This document shows, piece by piece, positions 45,790-58,673 of a stretch of DNA of 64,000 nt. The position numbers and the translations under genes are program-made. Numbering within the stretch: position 1 is the first letter of the stretch; the number at the start of each line of letters is the position of its first letter. The stretch spans positions 2,852,001-2,916,000 of the forward strand of contig RQOL01000828.1 in NCBI GenBank assembly GCA_013076295.1. The letters are read 5' to 3'. Source of the DNA: Sanderia malayensis. Its lineage: Eukaryota > Cnidaria > Scyphozoa > Semaeostomeae > Pelagiidae. Under the pieces are notes generated by a model that worked only from the letters and a program-made list of their open reading frames with translations, was not told the DNA's origin and searched no databases.

Positions 45790-48700
45790 TTACCGATGCT
45801 GCCAAGGAATTTGGAAGAATGTTGTTGGAAGTGGCGAACAATGAGTAGAATCATAATGCACCATGTATTTCCTTGCCTGTATAACGACGGAAAACAAAGA
45901 AGTCATTAAACATTGTACACCTTAAACAGTCATAACAATGCAGATAGAATTGCACGTTTTAAATAAGAAACCAATTAAGAAACTTTTAGTACTAAAAGCT
46001 AATCCAGGTTTACTTTGAAGAAGCCTGTAGACTCTCAGCCTTGAAGCATTGTAAATAATGCAATAGATATAAGTTTAACATACCAGGAACAAAGCAACTT
46101 GAATCCGAATATCAGCATCCCAATCTTCTCCTACGAAAAAGAAATTCAATTGATCAGTTAGCTAATTAATCGGTTACCTCATTAGCAGCCTTGTTCGTTA
46201 AGCGTGAAAGCTGATGCAAGCTGATACAAGCTGATGCAAGTTGATGCAAGCTGATGCAAGCTAATGCTAGCTGGTGCAAGCTAATGCTAGCTGATGCAAG
46301 CTAATGATAGCTGATGCGAGCTGATGCAAGCTGATGCAAGTTGATGCAAGCTGATACAAGCTGGTGCAAGCTAATGCTAGCTGGTGCAAGCTAATGCTAG
46401 CTGATGCAAGCTAATGATAGCTGATGCGAGCTGATGCAAGCTGATGCGAACTAATGCAAGCGGATGCAAGTTGATGCAAGCTGATGCGAGCTAATGCTAG
46501 CTGATGCAAGCTAATGATAGCTGATGCGAACTGATGCAAGCTGGTGCAGCTGATGCGAGCTGCACCAAGTTGCACAAAGCTGGCATGGACTATGCTATGG
46601 CAATGTCTAATGAACTGCCACTGAAGCATGCAAAAACATTATTTACTCACCAAACATGGCCGGAAACGTTGGCCACTGTTCCCCCGTGCAATTCCCAACA
46701 ACACTTTCGCAAAGGCTTTCGTTATAGCCAAAACTTGCTAGCACACCATCTAGGTTGAAGAGTAAAGTACATGAATGCACTAAAGCTGCAAGCAAAAGCT
46801 CTTCATACTGGCAATCAAGTTTGGTAAACTTTGGTGAAAACAAACCTTGTGAATTTACGTCTGGAGCGCTCAAAAAATCCATAACAGCTTGACAGCTTTC
46901 TCGACTCATGACATTGGGGTATCTATAAAAATATTGAAGTATGCATTAGAGTCTTGTTCATCAAGAAATTGCATAGCATTTGCATGCATGTTACAGCCTA
47001 TGAAGAGTATATGGTATTGCGTGACTGGAGAATACCTGAATACTAGCAATCGGAGAAGCAAGAAGTTGGCACGGTTTGTTGCAGGAACATATTGCCTGTG
47101 AAAAAAACAACATGCTTATGATAACAACAGAACAATAGCTTATTGCAACAATAGAACAATAGCTTATTACAATACATCAAATAATGGCTTGTCGCTAACA
47201 TACAAATAATTGTTGTTCGGCGTAGTACAGTTTGAAGCAGAGTAAATAAATCTATAGAGTGCAAATGAGTCAAGGCATAAGTTATAAGGCTCACTGTGTG
47301 GTAATAATTTCTTCCTGAAATCTTCGGACCAGCCTGATCGGACCAGGATACCTATGAAAGCAGTATGATTGGTATGAAAGAAATGCTTTGTACATAAAGA
47401 GAAGAAAAAAATTAATGGAAGAAAAGAGACCTCCTTTAACAAAGAAGGTTATTCTTAGAGAAGCATAGGGTTCGTTAGAAGAACAAAAGTCTTAGAGAAG
47501 CATAAAAATTGCTGGGAGAGAGGGTGGATTACTAAGTTGCATTAGCAGATTAAAAGCTTCAAAGAAGGTGTAAAGACCTTATTAGAAATCTAGACATACT
47601 GCATAAAAGAAAAACAAATAACGATTACTTGCAGAGTTCAGATACCTGACAAGATTCTGTGCGATGTTTAATGAAAAATAATCTCTGATAACATTCTTCA
47701 CAATACCAGCTGCAAAGAAAAATAGAACGAATAAGCAATAAATCTGCTTTGCGGCCCCTGAATATTGTATTCGAATAAATATTTCAAAAATAAAATGCTA
47801 CTCACAAAAAGCATCTGGCATTTTTGCCTCTGCGAGTGGCATTACGTCATCGAACGTTGCATCGATGAACTAGAAGAGAGTCTCGATATGATTAGCTGAT
47901 TTGAAACATGGGATAGAGGCAATATCAAGAGGGCAGGCAGAGTGGGAGTAGTTGCAATAGGAGTACACTTACCACCGCTTTAACGTCTGGATACAAAGTA
48001 GCAGCACAAGAAGTCGCATATCCACCTTGAAAGATACAAAGTAAATCAGATGAGGAAAGTTTCCCGATAGCTATACATCTTATGAATCTTTGCTAATGTT
48101 AATCTATATATAATTGTAAGTGAGTTCAGTAGACTAACCGATTGACCAGGCGAAGAGAATGATATCTTTTAATTGAAAGCCAAGTCTGTCAACTGCATAT
48201 TTCACAACTACGTCAATCGCATTCTGCACTGAGGTCGGGCTTGGAACACCCTGGTAATGAAACGACAGATAATTAAATGAATTGCAAAAGATGCGTTTAA
48301 TTTGAGAAAATATTCTTCAATGAAGAAGATGTTGTTGAATAGAGAAGGTGCTCTTGATTGGATAAAATGTTCTTTGATAGACAAGGTGTTCTTATTAGAT
48401 GAAGAAATGTCTTATTAAAAACAAAATTCATCAAACGATTACCGAGCTTCCAGCAAATCCGGGGTGATTCCACCCGAGCACAGAATAACCACCTGCAAAA
48501 AACAAAAGACTACTAAAACAGAGGCCGTCGGCTAACACTAGGTGAACAACACTTTACAATTGAACCAGACTAGAACGAACTAGCGAGTGTGTAGAAGAGA
48601 TGTACCATTTTTGGGGGTCACCATGCACCCAACTTCGTAGAAACCGGCATTGCCCTCCGAACAAATCACCTGCGGGGGGAAACAGAAAACCTTTTTTATT

Positions 48701-51700
48701 CTCGAAAATTGATTGGCTTTCACATAATGACATACAAAGAGTTTTGAATGGCAAAAACGTCGCAGACGCGAAACATCTCACTTAACGGCTTATAATGGCA
48801 GGACTTACGAGTGTATCACCATTGGATTCGATGTTACGACGATCGAGAAACATTGTATCGATTTCAGATGAATCCTTTGAGAGCAGCTTCGCCCGCCGTC
48901 CATTCTACACGCAAAAAAATAAACAAAATACAATACGCCGCCATTTTGGAATCAGATGGAAATAACGATGAGTAGCTTAAAGATAAACAAGCCCTTGTAA
49001 GAACAAGGTTAAATGCGTAAGGTAAAAGACCAAACCTTTTCAATAAGCAATGCTCTTCCAGAATTTAATGGAGCAGCTAAAATAAAAAATAAATACCTTG
49101 CAAGTTTGATAATGAATGCTGAATGCATAAAATATGTTATTCTTATCTATTCATTGAAATGTATATGTAGACAATAAAAATATCTGTTAAAAGTAAGGTA
49201 ATGGTATTAGAATGAAAAATAGTCGTTACCCATTGCATTTTGAAGTAGTTTCACAGATCCAGGAAAAATAACTGCTCTTGCGAAACCATGAGCTACCATG
49301 TACCTAAATCATGCAATAAAATGATAGTTAACTCTTGTGAAATACAGTCGACACGTTTGTCACACCAATCAACTAGAGAAAGAGCATACGTACACAAGGA
49401 TTCTCCTAGGAGTTCGTAAAATTCTTTGAATAATGGATTCACTTCTTCTGTTATCATTGCTGAAATTCACATCTCTGCTTTTCAAACTGCTTTCATCCCA
49501 CCGAAAATCAACAGGCCAGGCGGAAAATTCGAAATCGTAAGCCTGCAGCAACTCCTTCAAAAACAAAAATAATCTTTAAAATGATATTGATAATCAAAGA
49601 TAAACATTAAAAAGAAATCAAATTTAATAAAATAAATGAATATTACATTATAAAAAATAAAAATTTGCGCTCACACTCCTCTGAGCGCTGGATTTCCGCC
49701 CTTAGCAACACCCAAGACTCAGAGGTATTGCACTACCATGAGCCCTTGCGAGTACATATTAGATGAAGTCTTACTCTCGAGCATCATGGCGGAGCCACTG
49801 AAATCCATTGCAGGCTTTGTTTTCCCGAAAGCCTCCCGAAAGCCTGCCACAGCAGCATATTGACCGGGCCGGTGACTGGGTGGGACTCGAACCCACGACC
49901 TTCGGTCTACGACACCAACGCCCTAACAAAGGGCTATCCAGTCACACTTATATATAGGTGGTAAGTTCTAGTCTATAGAAGTTGGGAACACGTGATGTGT
50001 CAATAGTGCGCATGCAGGCTAACCTGCGCAGACAAAATTCCTGGACATTGCGTAGAAGCATTCACTACATATAGTATCAGTAGACTACGTCATACTGCCA
50101 AGCATGCGTAGGGGCATAGCCATAGGTACTGCGCAGGAGCGTATATGACATGTTGGTGTCCTTAGCGATGGTTGATGCATTGGGCTTAGGGTTAAGCTTA
50201 GGGTTAGCATTACGTCATGCGGAGGAGAAAGGTGGTCAGAATGCGCAGTCTCATAGTTATTAGTACTGCGCAGGAGCGTATATGACGTGTGGGTGTCCTT
50301 AGCGATGGTTGATGCATTGGGCTTATGGTTAGGCTTAGGGTTAGCATTACGTCATGCGGAGGAGAAAGGTGGTCAGAATGCGCAGTCGCATAGTTATTAG
50401 TACTGCGCAGGAGCGTATATGACGTGATGGTGTCCTTAGCGATGGTTGATGCATTGGGCTTAGGGTTAGGCTTAGGGTTAGCATTACGTCATGCGGAGGA
50501 GAAAGGTGGTCAGAATGCGCAGTCGCATAGTTATTAGTACTGCGCAGGAGCGTATATGACGTGTGGGTGTCCTTAGCGATGGTTGATGCATTGGGCTTAG
50601 GGTTAGGCTTAGGGTTAGCATTACGTCATGCGGAGGAGAAAATGTCATATAACACAGGTTTTTTACAAGTTTCAACCAAACTTTTTCAGTAAAAGTAACA
50701 TTTTAACTCATTTCATGACCTCATGCAGCTGGCAATACAAAATTATCTCCAGTGAAAATTATTTCAGGAGCAGACTAGTTTGGTTGGGGTTGCCTGCTGG
50801 GTAAACATTACCAACACAGGTATGCACACACTTTGTTACAATTTCTTACTTGTAGAATATGATTATAGATGTATGATAATGTAGGATAATAAATTAATGA
50901 TAATATGGATAAGTAATTACCCTTTGATCTGGTTGTTGTTTTGCTTCATGTAAAACTGTCATGAATCTATTATAAACAGGGTTTGAAATTCTGCTTATTC
51001 CTAAAAGAAATTGTTAAGTTTTTAACTGGCTATCTATGACTTTTTGGTAAAAATAATGAATTCAAATGTAGCTTAAATAATTAAATTACAGTGAAACTTA
51101 CCTCTTAGGACATATACTATTGTGGTACCTGTTGCAAGTATTGTAAAAGCATTACATAGGTATATAATGTTGGCACTTGTGACCATACCTGATGGAAAAG
51201 AAGTAAAAATCAGAGTGTATGAGGTGAACTCAATGAGAATAAAGAAATATGAAAACCTCATATGAAAAACATTGAGAAATAAAATGATACCTCTTCTATA
51301 ACAGTATGTGAAAATAATAGGAGATGAGTACATGCAAAGTGATGAAGCTAGAAATAACTAAAATTGAAAGAAGTTAAAAAATTAAAATTCATTTGTTAAT
51401 TTTCTCTAATTTGTATGCAAAAGGACAGATCAACAAATGCAAGATGAGATTGACATGATGCTGAATGAAGAAACTCACTGATCGAAGAAACATATCGCAC
51501 AATAATTCCATGCCATATCCCTCATAATCTGTGCCCTAAAAATATGCAAAATAAAAACATCAAAAACCATTGAGCACTAAATTACGCTGGTTAAATATCA
51601 GTGGCAAAAGCTAAGAGTGTGATAGGTATTTGGTGGGTGTGCGTGTGGTGTGTTATACAACCTAATAACTTACAGGACTTCCTCCTCCAACTGGAAAAAC

Positions 51701-51778
51701 TCTGATTAACCTTGGACCAAACACATGCGACTTTAATTTCGTAAGAACAGCCAACAAATTGGCAGCAGTAACAGCCAT
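45790..51778 (-). CDS. ABHD16A: ABHD16A phosphatidylserine lipase, about 19 exons
   Basis: ABHD16A is an integral-membrane serine hydrolase that makes lysophosphatidylserine. Exon 1 is 51674-51778 (MAVTAANLLAVLTKL start); hydrophobic exons follow near 51.5 and 51.15 kb. Family matches in order: FEFSAWPVDFRWDE (49.4-49.56 kb), YMVAHGFARAVIFPGSVKLL, EIDTMFLDRRNIES, SEGNAGFYEVGCMVTP, GYSVLGWNHPGFAGSS, then the nucleophile block ILFAWSIGGYATSCA split across two exons (Ser of WSIGG). These are followed by DATFDDVMPLA with the acid residue, and YPGPIRLVRRFQEEIITT. The 46651-46922 exon starts YPNVMSRESCQ. The last exon (45790-45876) gives YDSTHCSPLP with the catalytic-type His and ends IPWQHR. Introns carry a minisatellite, a tRNA-like element and a satellite. 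Confidence 0.94.
45960..45998. repeat. Dispersed AAGAAAC repeat fragment
   Basis: The segment AATAAGAAACCAATTAAGAA followed by ACTTTTAGTA recurs near 62101 and uses the same AAGTTTCTTAA word as the MITE-like element at 11840-12244. It is probably a truncated relative. It lies in the last ABHD16A intron. Confidence 0.55.
46209..46560. repeat. 10-bp minisatellite with 110-bp higher-order repeat
   Basis: About 35 head-to-tail copies of AGCTGATGCA with variants (TAATGCT, TGGTGCA, TTGATGC). The variants are ordered: the same seven-unit series starting CTAATGCTAGCTGGTGCAAG occurs at 46261 and 46371, so an 11-unit, 110-bp higher-order repeat was duplicated. It lies in the ABHD16A intron between the exons at 46.1 and 46.65-46.92 kb. 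Unit length is close to one DNA helical turn. Confidence 0.93.
49872..49945 (-). tRNA. tRNA-Thr(CGT)-like gene or SINE head
   Basis: Minus-strand acceptor arms GTGACTG and CAGTCAC pair perfectly. The anticodon loop GTCGTAG closed by TTGGT/ACCGA reads CGT, and GTGGGTTCGAGTCCCAC forms a good T-arm with B box. The D-arm (TAGCCCTTTGTTAGGGC) is atypical and lacks the usual GG of the loop, so the A box is poor. Such elements are often tRNA-derived SINE heads. It sits in an ABHD16A intron immediately beside the 137-bp satellite, which favours a repeat origin. Confidence 0.5.
50010..50645. repeat. 137-bp satellite with TTAGGG-like words
   Basis: ACTGCGCAGGAGCGTATATG starts at 50128, 50265, 50402 and 50539, an exact 137-bp period, with a diverged partial unit upstream from about 50010. 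Each unit holds GCTTAGGGTTAGGCTTAGGG, then ACGTCATGCGGAGGAG and ATGCGCAGTCGCATAG. TGCGCAGT and ACTGCGCA again form an inverted pair. The core strongly resembles the satellite at 18.9-19.6 kb. It ends abruptly at about 50642. It lies in an ABHD16A intron. Confidence 0.92.
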
Positions 51779-52075
51779 CTTCTTGCACAATTATTGCAAA
51801 CAAGCTTCTCCCAAACAGATGGTAAAAGACAAGGCCTAACTTGACGCCATAAGGTGAAATTTATCAAAAAAGGCTGACATAATTATTGAGTTGAGTTGAA
51901 TTTCCAGACGTTGGTTCGAGCCCGTGGGCTCGAGTAGGTTCGGTAGGTTTCGAGCATTTTCGTTTCGCACACAACAACAAGAAATTAAAGCGTTAATTCA
52001 TTTTCTACGCATATATAACATATAAACAAATACTATATATCACTATGTGCTAATCCAATTCAAAACACACTAAAT

Positions 52076-55000
52076 TCAAAATATTGTTAATTTTTTATGC
52101 TGTGCTTTAGAGTTGATTTTGTTTTCTATATTTTTACAAGAATTTTCAATTTCGCTGAGTTCGAGTTCCAAGGATGAAATACTGTCTTGTAACTTCTTCA
52201 CCATCTCTTGATCTCTGAAACATCAAACATGCAAATAAATAACTATATATATAACATTATTAAGAGAGATAATTGTAAGGGAATACGAGAAAACATACCG
52301 TCCTAAATTCCTCTTTAGCGAGTCTCTTTGCTTTGAAAGTCTTCTCCTGAGTGATAATGCTTTTTCGTTATTTTTAAACAGCTTAACATTCCAGTTTGTT
52401 CCCTGGCTATCCTCTCGCCGTGTACTTTCCCCTCTCTTCTTCTGCAATCGATTTGTCTTGAGCTGTCGATATGAATCCTCTATGTTATGTCTCAATCTGT
52501 TGCCTTCAAGCTCAGATTCAACAGTGGACGGATCATCTATGCAAAAGACAAATTTGAGAACATATCGATGAATAAATGGGTACCTACAAGACGACAGCCA
52601 ACTCAGCTTTCCATCCTTCCGAGGTCGGTAAATGAGTACCCAGGTTACTGGAGTAATAACTGACAGTGTCCCAATTAGTAGACATGCTAAATACCTTGCC
52701 ACTTAAATAAAGTCATTATTATTATATTATTATTATCATTGAATTTCTCAAGTTCATAAACAATTCATAAATCGGTTGAGAGTATAAATCGTAACAGTGC
52801 AAATACAAAACTTACCTTTCTTTGTTAGCTTCTTGTTTATAAATGCAAAAACATCGAATCCCTAAAAATAAAAAAATTGTTGATAATTAGTCAATCAAAC
52901 ATACACTTTCTCAATGACCTTTTGATTCATTTAAGACTAACGACAACCAATGCCTGATCTCTTGGCCTAAGACTAGACGTCATATAATTCCACAATGAGA
53001 ACGTGCTATACTGCGGCTTAACACTTCTAGGATATTACAAAACATTGATAACCTCTGCATTAGCAGCTCCTCTGATGTTTGAACTCGATTCAGCTGTTGT
53101 TAATACTTGTTTAATTCTCTTCTTCTTTAATGGTTTGTGCAGCCTTCCGCTCTCTCGCAGCTCTGCGATTTTATCCAAACTTTTGCCTGCAAACGAAAAG
53201 ATCGGAGAAGTTACTACCAGCATGTTTGTCGAAAGTCAGCTCCGGCTAAATGACTAGGGAAACTTATCAACAGTAAACAGCTTTGATGCGTTACTAAAAT
53301 AATTTGTTATAGCTAATAATAAGTTGTTACAGACTCTTATTATTACAAATAATAAGAGTCTGTTTCAAATGACATACGTTTTGGTGCATATCAAACCTGT
53401 GCCTTTCGAAATGCATATGCATTTGTAAGTGTATTAAAGTAGTACTAGTACGTATGCGAAAAATAACAACAGGGTAACAAGAGTAGTATACCTGCAGGTA
53501 AAATGACGATTTCTATTGGTTCCACGCGACCCTCTCCTTCTCTTCCAAGACCTTTGCTGAAAGGACAGAAAGATAGATGAAGCTTCAAAACATGTCGACG
53601 CATTAAAACAAACATTAACAGAACGAGATGCAACATCAACTGAATACAAATCTAAATACTCACCCAAATTCATAGCCCATTTTTGCCATCAACTTGGAGC
53701 CAATTCCCTGTTGAAGAAAGATTTCACACCAGGCTTACAGACAATTTATAGACATAGACTTAAGCTATTATCATGAAAGGAAAACTCCTTTTCCACAATG
53801 AAATTATACGCATCTGTGTACCTTTGTGTGTTCCTCCCATTCACCAAGAGGTCCAACACTTTCGATCGCCTTTCTTGATAACTCAGCCACATAATTATCT
53901 TCATGAAGGTCTCTGCTATTCTCATCATTATCGATTGTGTCTGAGTCACAGCTGCTCATACTGTCCGATTCTTCATACCTTGTCTCTAAAGGAAGTAATC
54001 AACTTAAATTAACAACACGCTTGCCTGTAGCGAGATGAGATACAACAGCACGCATGCCCGTAGCGAGTGTGGGGGGGGGGGGGCAAAAGGGGCTGAGGTA
54101 AAGCTCTCTTTGCACATACCAAGTGGTAAAACAAGGTGGAGATCCAACACTGCATCCATGTCATAAGTATCGTAATGTACTTCAATTGTGTCATCGTGAA
54201 TTTTTCTAAAATAAAAACCAAAGTACAAGTTCCAAAGCTAATATCTAACATGCTACAAAACTAGGAACTCATTAAGATTGTCAAATGGTAGTTTATGAAA
54301 AATTACCTTACTGTAGCCTTGTACCAAATTCCATCATCATATTTTGCCAAACATTGGCCTCCTATGTTCAGATTACTATTTAAAAAAATTATATGCAACG
54401 CTTAGCAAGGTATCTGCAACAGCTAGCAATGCTGAACACTAGGGAGGAGCAAAAGATACAGATACAAAATGCATTCATTCACCTGAAATCGGGCTCTACA
54501 TACTCATCAACATCTGATACATCAGCCAAATATCCATGTGAAAACCTCAAAAGAATGAAACATAGTTGGTGTTACACAAGTGATTTCGTTTTGGCTGATA
54601 TAAAATGCTTAGAAATATAAGATGCTTAGTATGGTGGAAAAATTTCTTGTTACCTGCAATTATCTTCTGAAAATCTGCATTTTCCATCAAGGAAGTATGA
54701 GCAAGGAACCATAGACTTGTGTGTTGGGTTTGTGAATAAAACCTTTATCTGTATTAATGCAATGATTGAAATTACTATTTTCAATGGCTCCTGATCTTGA
54801 AATTTCTGAATGAGCTTGAGAATATTTATATAAAAAATCACCTTTTGCTTTCCATCAACAATTTCTTCTGTGCCGACAACCATCGCGTTATGGAATCCTG
54901 TCACACCCCAGTCCTAAAATAGCAATAATTCATGTTGTCAACATGACTTTATTTTGCTTTGAATAAATGCATAGCATTTCCACTATAATAAAAATGGTGT

Positions 55001-55778
55001 GCAAGTAAAGCTAACTTACAAATGTATGTCTCACTCTACATTTAATGCCAAGAAATTCATGTGTATTATCTTCTGGTTCCTATTTACATGGATAAAACAA
55101 ATTAGCTTTATTAATTTTTTAATCTTTCAGCTCTTGCATGCATATCCAAATGCAACATGCAAATAGCACTTATAGACATGTCAAATTGAATCTAATGAGA
55201 ATTTATCCATTACATACTTTTCAAGACAATGATGTGTATGCATGTACCTGATTTGAATGTTTTATTTTTGAGGTGGTATTTGTCACTTTTGCATCGGTAG
55301 TTGAGGACAGTTCTTGCAATAATCTGCTTTTCTTCAATGAAAGTAAGCTCTCTAAAACCAAGAATACATGTATATTAAATATAGATGGTTGGTTGCATAA
55401 GCTGCTTGGTTATATAAGCCTGATGAAACAGTTAAATTAAATTGAATAGATATAGAAACAGATTTAGCACATGACATGTTAAATAATAGCACCTTCAGTG
55501 ACCTTAATAAGATCTAACACATCGTTTTTTAAATGACTTAATTCATTTTTATTTTCTTCTTCGGTACAGCTGCTTATAATAATCTCAATTTGTGCAAGCT
55601 GAAACAAATACAAGTCAAGGTTTAGTTTAGTTTGGTATAAAATAAAGTGTAGTGTAACTTTTAGGGTTTTAGAGCAGGCCTTCTTCTGCCCTGCCACACA
55701 ACACAACCAAAACATTAAATTGACTCTAACTTGCTCTTTATACTCAGCTATAGACGTCTCCATATTTTCTTCATCCAT
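52076..55778 (-). CDS. ZGPAT: ZGPAT zinc-finger and G-patch transcription regulator, about 13 exons
   Basis: ZGPAT is a nuclear CCCH/G-patch protein; the human protein represses EGFR transcription and a splice form inhibits the spliceosomal helicase DHX15. The start is ATG at 55776-55778 (exon to 55731). Exons near 55.5, 55.3 and 55.05 kb form a coiled N-terminus. EPEDNTHEFLGIKCRVRHTF and DWGVTGFHNAMVVG precede the CCCH finger PCSYFLDGKCRFSEDNC...H (54.5-54.75 kb). A Tudor-like segment (IGGQCLAKYDDGIWYKATV) comes next, then the G-patch GLGREGEGRVEPIEIVILPA (near 53.5 kb). The C-terminal exons give FDVFAFINKKL, NEKALSLRRRLSKQRDSLKR and the tail AQHKKLTIF, all family-like. The last two exons are 52299-52536 and 52076-52214. 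Confidence 0.93.
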
Positions 55779-57421
55779 GATAGGAACTCTTTACAGTACA
55801 CTATAAACACACAGCAACTCGACAAGGGATGATGATAAAATAAAGTGGCAAGTGAAACTAACAGCAACAACAACAATGTAAGAGTCCAATATGAAAAAAT
55901 TACTTATGCTCCTACTCAATGCGACGAAAGAATGCTGCTACGCAAATTTCCCGGGCTTCCCATAACTTCAAGCCTTGAAGACTTTGGGGACAAAACTAAA
56001 TCAAGAACTTCAGAAATAAAGGCAAAAAATACTACGAATGAGAGTTGAATATAGTATTAATGCCAAATGATATACGAAATAAGTAATAAGAAGAACAAAA
56101 TGTTTATATAAGATCAAAGCTCAATATATTTGGAGCATTAAAGTGCAGTTCAAAACATGTTGGAGCATTAAAGATCAGTTCAACACATGTTGCATGTCTT
56201 AGCACAATATGAAGCAATGAAGCTTTTATAGGTTTCACAAAAGTTCCAGCTCTTGTAATTTGCACAAGTCGCTGTACCAGAGTTATCAGAGCACACTGAA
56301 AAAAGCAAATTAATTTCATCAGTCAAGATTCAACCATTGCATAATAACAAAATAACTCAAGACAAATAGAACTTGTTGGCTCAACTATACTCACTTTTAC
56401 AGCAGTCTTTTTATAAAGATTTCGTGCCTTATTTAAAAAACTAATTGTATAAAATTATTCCCCAAACTATGACAAACATTTCCATATTATTTTGAAGATC
56501 TTCATTGTATTTTTAGCTCTTTGTCCAGAGGTTAAACAACGAAAAATTTGAGCATTTGGTAAATTTAAACGTCAATGCCGCATAATTTTTATCGCAACGA
56601 TGAAAACTCGTTTTTCTTCTAATTAGTTTCTTTTAAGTAGAAATAAATTCATAAATAAATTAGCTGTAGAAATAAATAGTATTATTATTGTAGGTAGGCT
56701 ATTGATAGAAAATGAAAAATTCTCCCAGGATCCTAATCGTGCTAGTTTCAAGCTACAATATTCATAAATAGAAAATTGCAGCAAAGTATCACTGACTGAA
56801 AATGGTTGATAAAGAAATTAGGCCATGCTCGAGACGTCCCTGTTCCTGTGAACAAAAAATATCTGAGCATGAATATGTTGATGAGTTTTTGTTGAGCTAT
56901 TTGTTTTGCAGCTAAGCGTTTCAGAAAGTCTGTTGGGCGTGGTGAGAAAAAAATTATTTTTCCACTCCAGATTCCTCGAGCTGACGACATCGATGCGAAA
57001 TAATCAAAATGTACTTCAAACTCTGGACAAATAGTTAACAATACAATATGATATCGTCAAAATGATATAGATATATTCGTCGTTGCTTGGGAAATATTTT
57101 CATATAATTTGTTTTCAAACAAAACACGAAAACCTCATGAAAAGATGGCGGTGATTATAATTGATGCGAACAAATAATCTTGTTTCCCTTATGTTATCTT
57201 GCTTGATAATATAAGGATAAACTGATGCATTTCAAGTAGATTTGGGGTTCAACTAGTTGGATGCAAGCTGGCAATCAAACAAACATTGAAACATCATAAC
57301 AGGAACATGTGGTGTTGAGATGAATTGATCAATTAATTAAAAATCAATTGATAATAGTCGAAAGTCTTCTCCACCTTTTGTGATAAAAAATAATAATTAT
57401 GATAAAAATTATAGTAAAATA
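55779..57421. other. Intergenic region upstream of ZGPAT
   Basis: Very AT-rich. A 67-codon frame at 55845-56048 is hydrophilic but has no ATG and no good acceptor. Two short direct copies of GGAGCATTAAAG(T/A)(G/T)CAGTTCAA occur near 56132 and 56162. Nothing else is supported. The ZGPAT promoter should lie at the left edge. Confidence 0.45.
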
Positions 57422-58618
57422 CTAACGTGAAGGATCTAGATCATAACGGCTCGGGACGACAGCTGTGGAAAGAAAATATTTGGGTTACTTACTGGGATGA
57501 TATGTAGAGTTATACTTGAATAAATATGTAGTGTTATACTTGAATAATTCCTAGTTGAGAGTGAGTCGTCTTACCTCCTTGCTTTTGTGGGGCAACATTG
57601 TTTGTGAAGTCTCTCGCCTCATAGCCCTTAGTGTAATAATTTCCCTGTGGGGTGTATTTAGCGACAATATAGGTCGTCTTATATCCATTAGCATCTGGCG
57701 CGGAGGTTGCAATACCAACACCGACTTTCTTGCTGCTTTTCCATACAAGTTGGGTGAAATGACCGGTGGCCCCGCTGAAGCCAGGGCTGTTATAGTTGTA
57801 GTCTTTGATCTCGTTGTACCTTGTTGATTGGCAAACAAGTTGGATTTGAATGGATGTTTGTTAGTTACAACTATGCATTCAACACAAGTACGTGTAATTA
57901 AATTGCTTGGCAAATGTGAGGGGAATGCCGAGAAATGTTGTTAAATAATTAAAATGTTAGGGAATAAAACAATTGTTACAAGCAGAAAATGGAGAAGATA
58001 AAGCTGACGGTTAATAAACATGAAAATAACCTATTTTCATGTTTAATAACCAATGAAAATATGACAGGAGAAGCGAACTCACCAAGCAAGTGCAGCATCC
58101 GCGCATGCGCCAACATGCTTACTCTTGGAATAATAAATGTTCTCTCCTTCACCTTGGACATAGGAGTGTTTCATGGAGCCAAGTTGAACAAGGTGTTGTG
58201 CCCAAAGTTGGGCAGATGATGCCAGGCTGGTGTCCCATACCAGTGGATCTGTACCAACGTGAAGCGCTCTCAACTTATTGTGAGACGTCAAGCAAACATC
58301 TGTTTCATGGCAGAGAGAAAGAGAGAAGATGTGACGCATGTTGAAGATAACGCAAAGATCTGCTCTTGTAAACATGGTTGAAACAAACAAGCAAACATAT
58401 ATGCTATCAAATCTGTATTAAGCCTCCCGGTAATGGCCACTTAATTTTCGAGAAAGGGGGTTTTATTAGAGAGGAGCTTGAAAGAGCCCTTATGGTACGC
58501 GATAATAGACGCTTTGAGGCAGTTAGAATGACTAACAAAAATGGAGCAAAAACATACTAGCAGCAACATAGGAGATTGCTAAGGAAAATGCAAAAATGGC
58601 AGCATAAGATGAAGCCAT
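57422..58618 (-). CDS. Secreted CAP-domain (GLIPR2/PR-1-like) protein, 4 exons
   Basis: Exons 58558-58618, 58083-58299, 57575-57819 and 57422-57462 give 187 residues. The first exon is a signal peptide (AAIFAFSLAISYVAAS). The CAP core follows: TSHNKLRALHVGTDPLVWDT, LWAQHLVQLGSMKHS with the active-site-type His, GEGENIYY, and YNYNSPGFSGATGHFTQLVW with the His of GHFTQLVW. These are the CAP1-CAP4 motifs, and length and motif order resemble Golgi-associated GLIPR2, but the signal peptide makes this form secreted. The family ranges from defence to venom and reproductive proteins, so function is not assigned. The acceptor TTTTCAG before the start codon implies a 5' untranslated exon upstream. Confidence 0.9.
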
Positions 58619-58673
58619 GTTGAAGTTTGATGCTGTGTTCTTCTGAAAATCGGCTTGAAAGAAAAAGACGAAA

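Noticed and set aside
46209..50645. Regularly repeated units resembling a CRISPR array
   Set aside because: The repeats are contiguous or fully homogenised without unique spacers, and lie in introns of an animal gene.
52223..52702. 159-codon frame starting with a hydrophobic segment, looking like a membrane protein
   Set aside because: The hydrophobic start is intron sequence of ZGPAT. The real exon starts at 52536 after a good acceptor and continues the family's coiled-coil tail.
55845..56048. 67-codon plus-strand frame divergent from ZGPAT
   Set aside because: No ATG, no convincing splice acceptor, low-complexity Asn run, no recognisable similarity.
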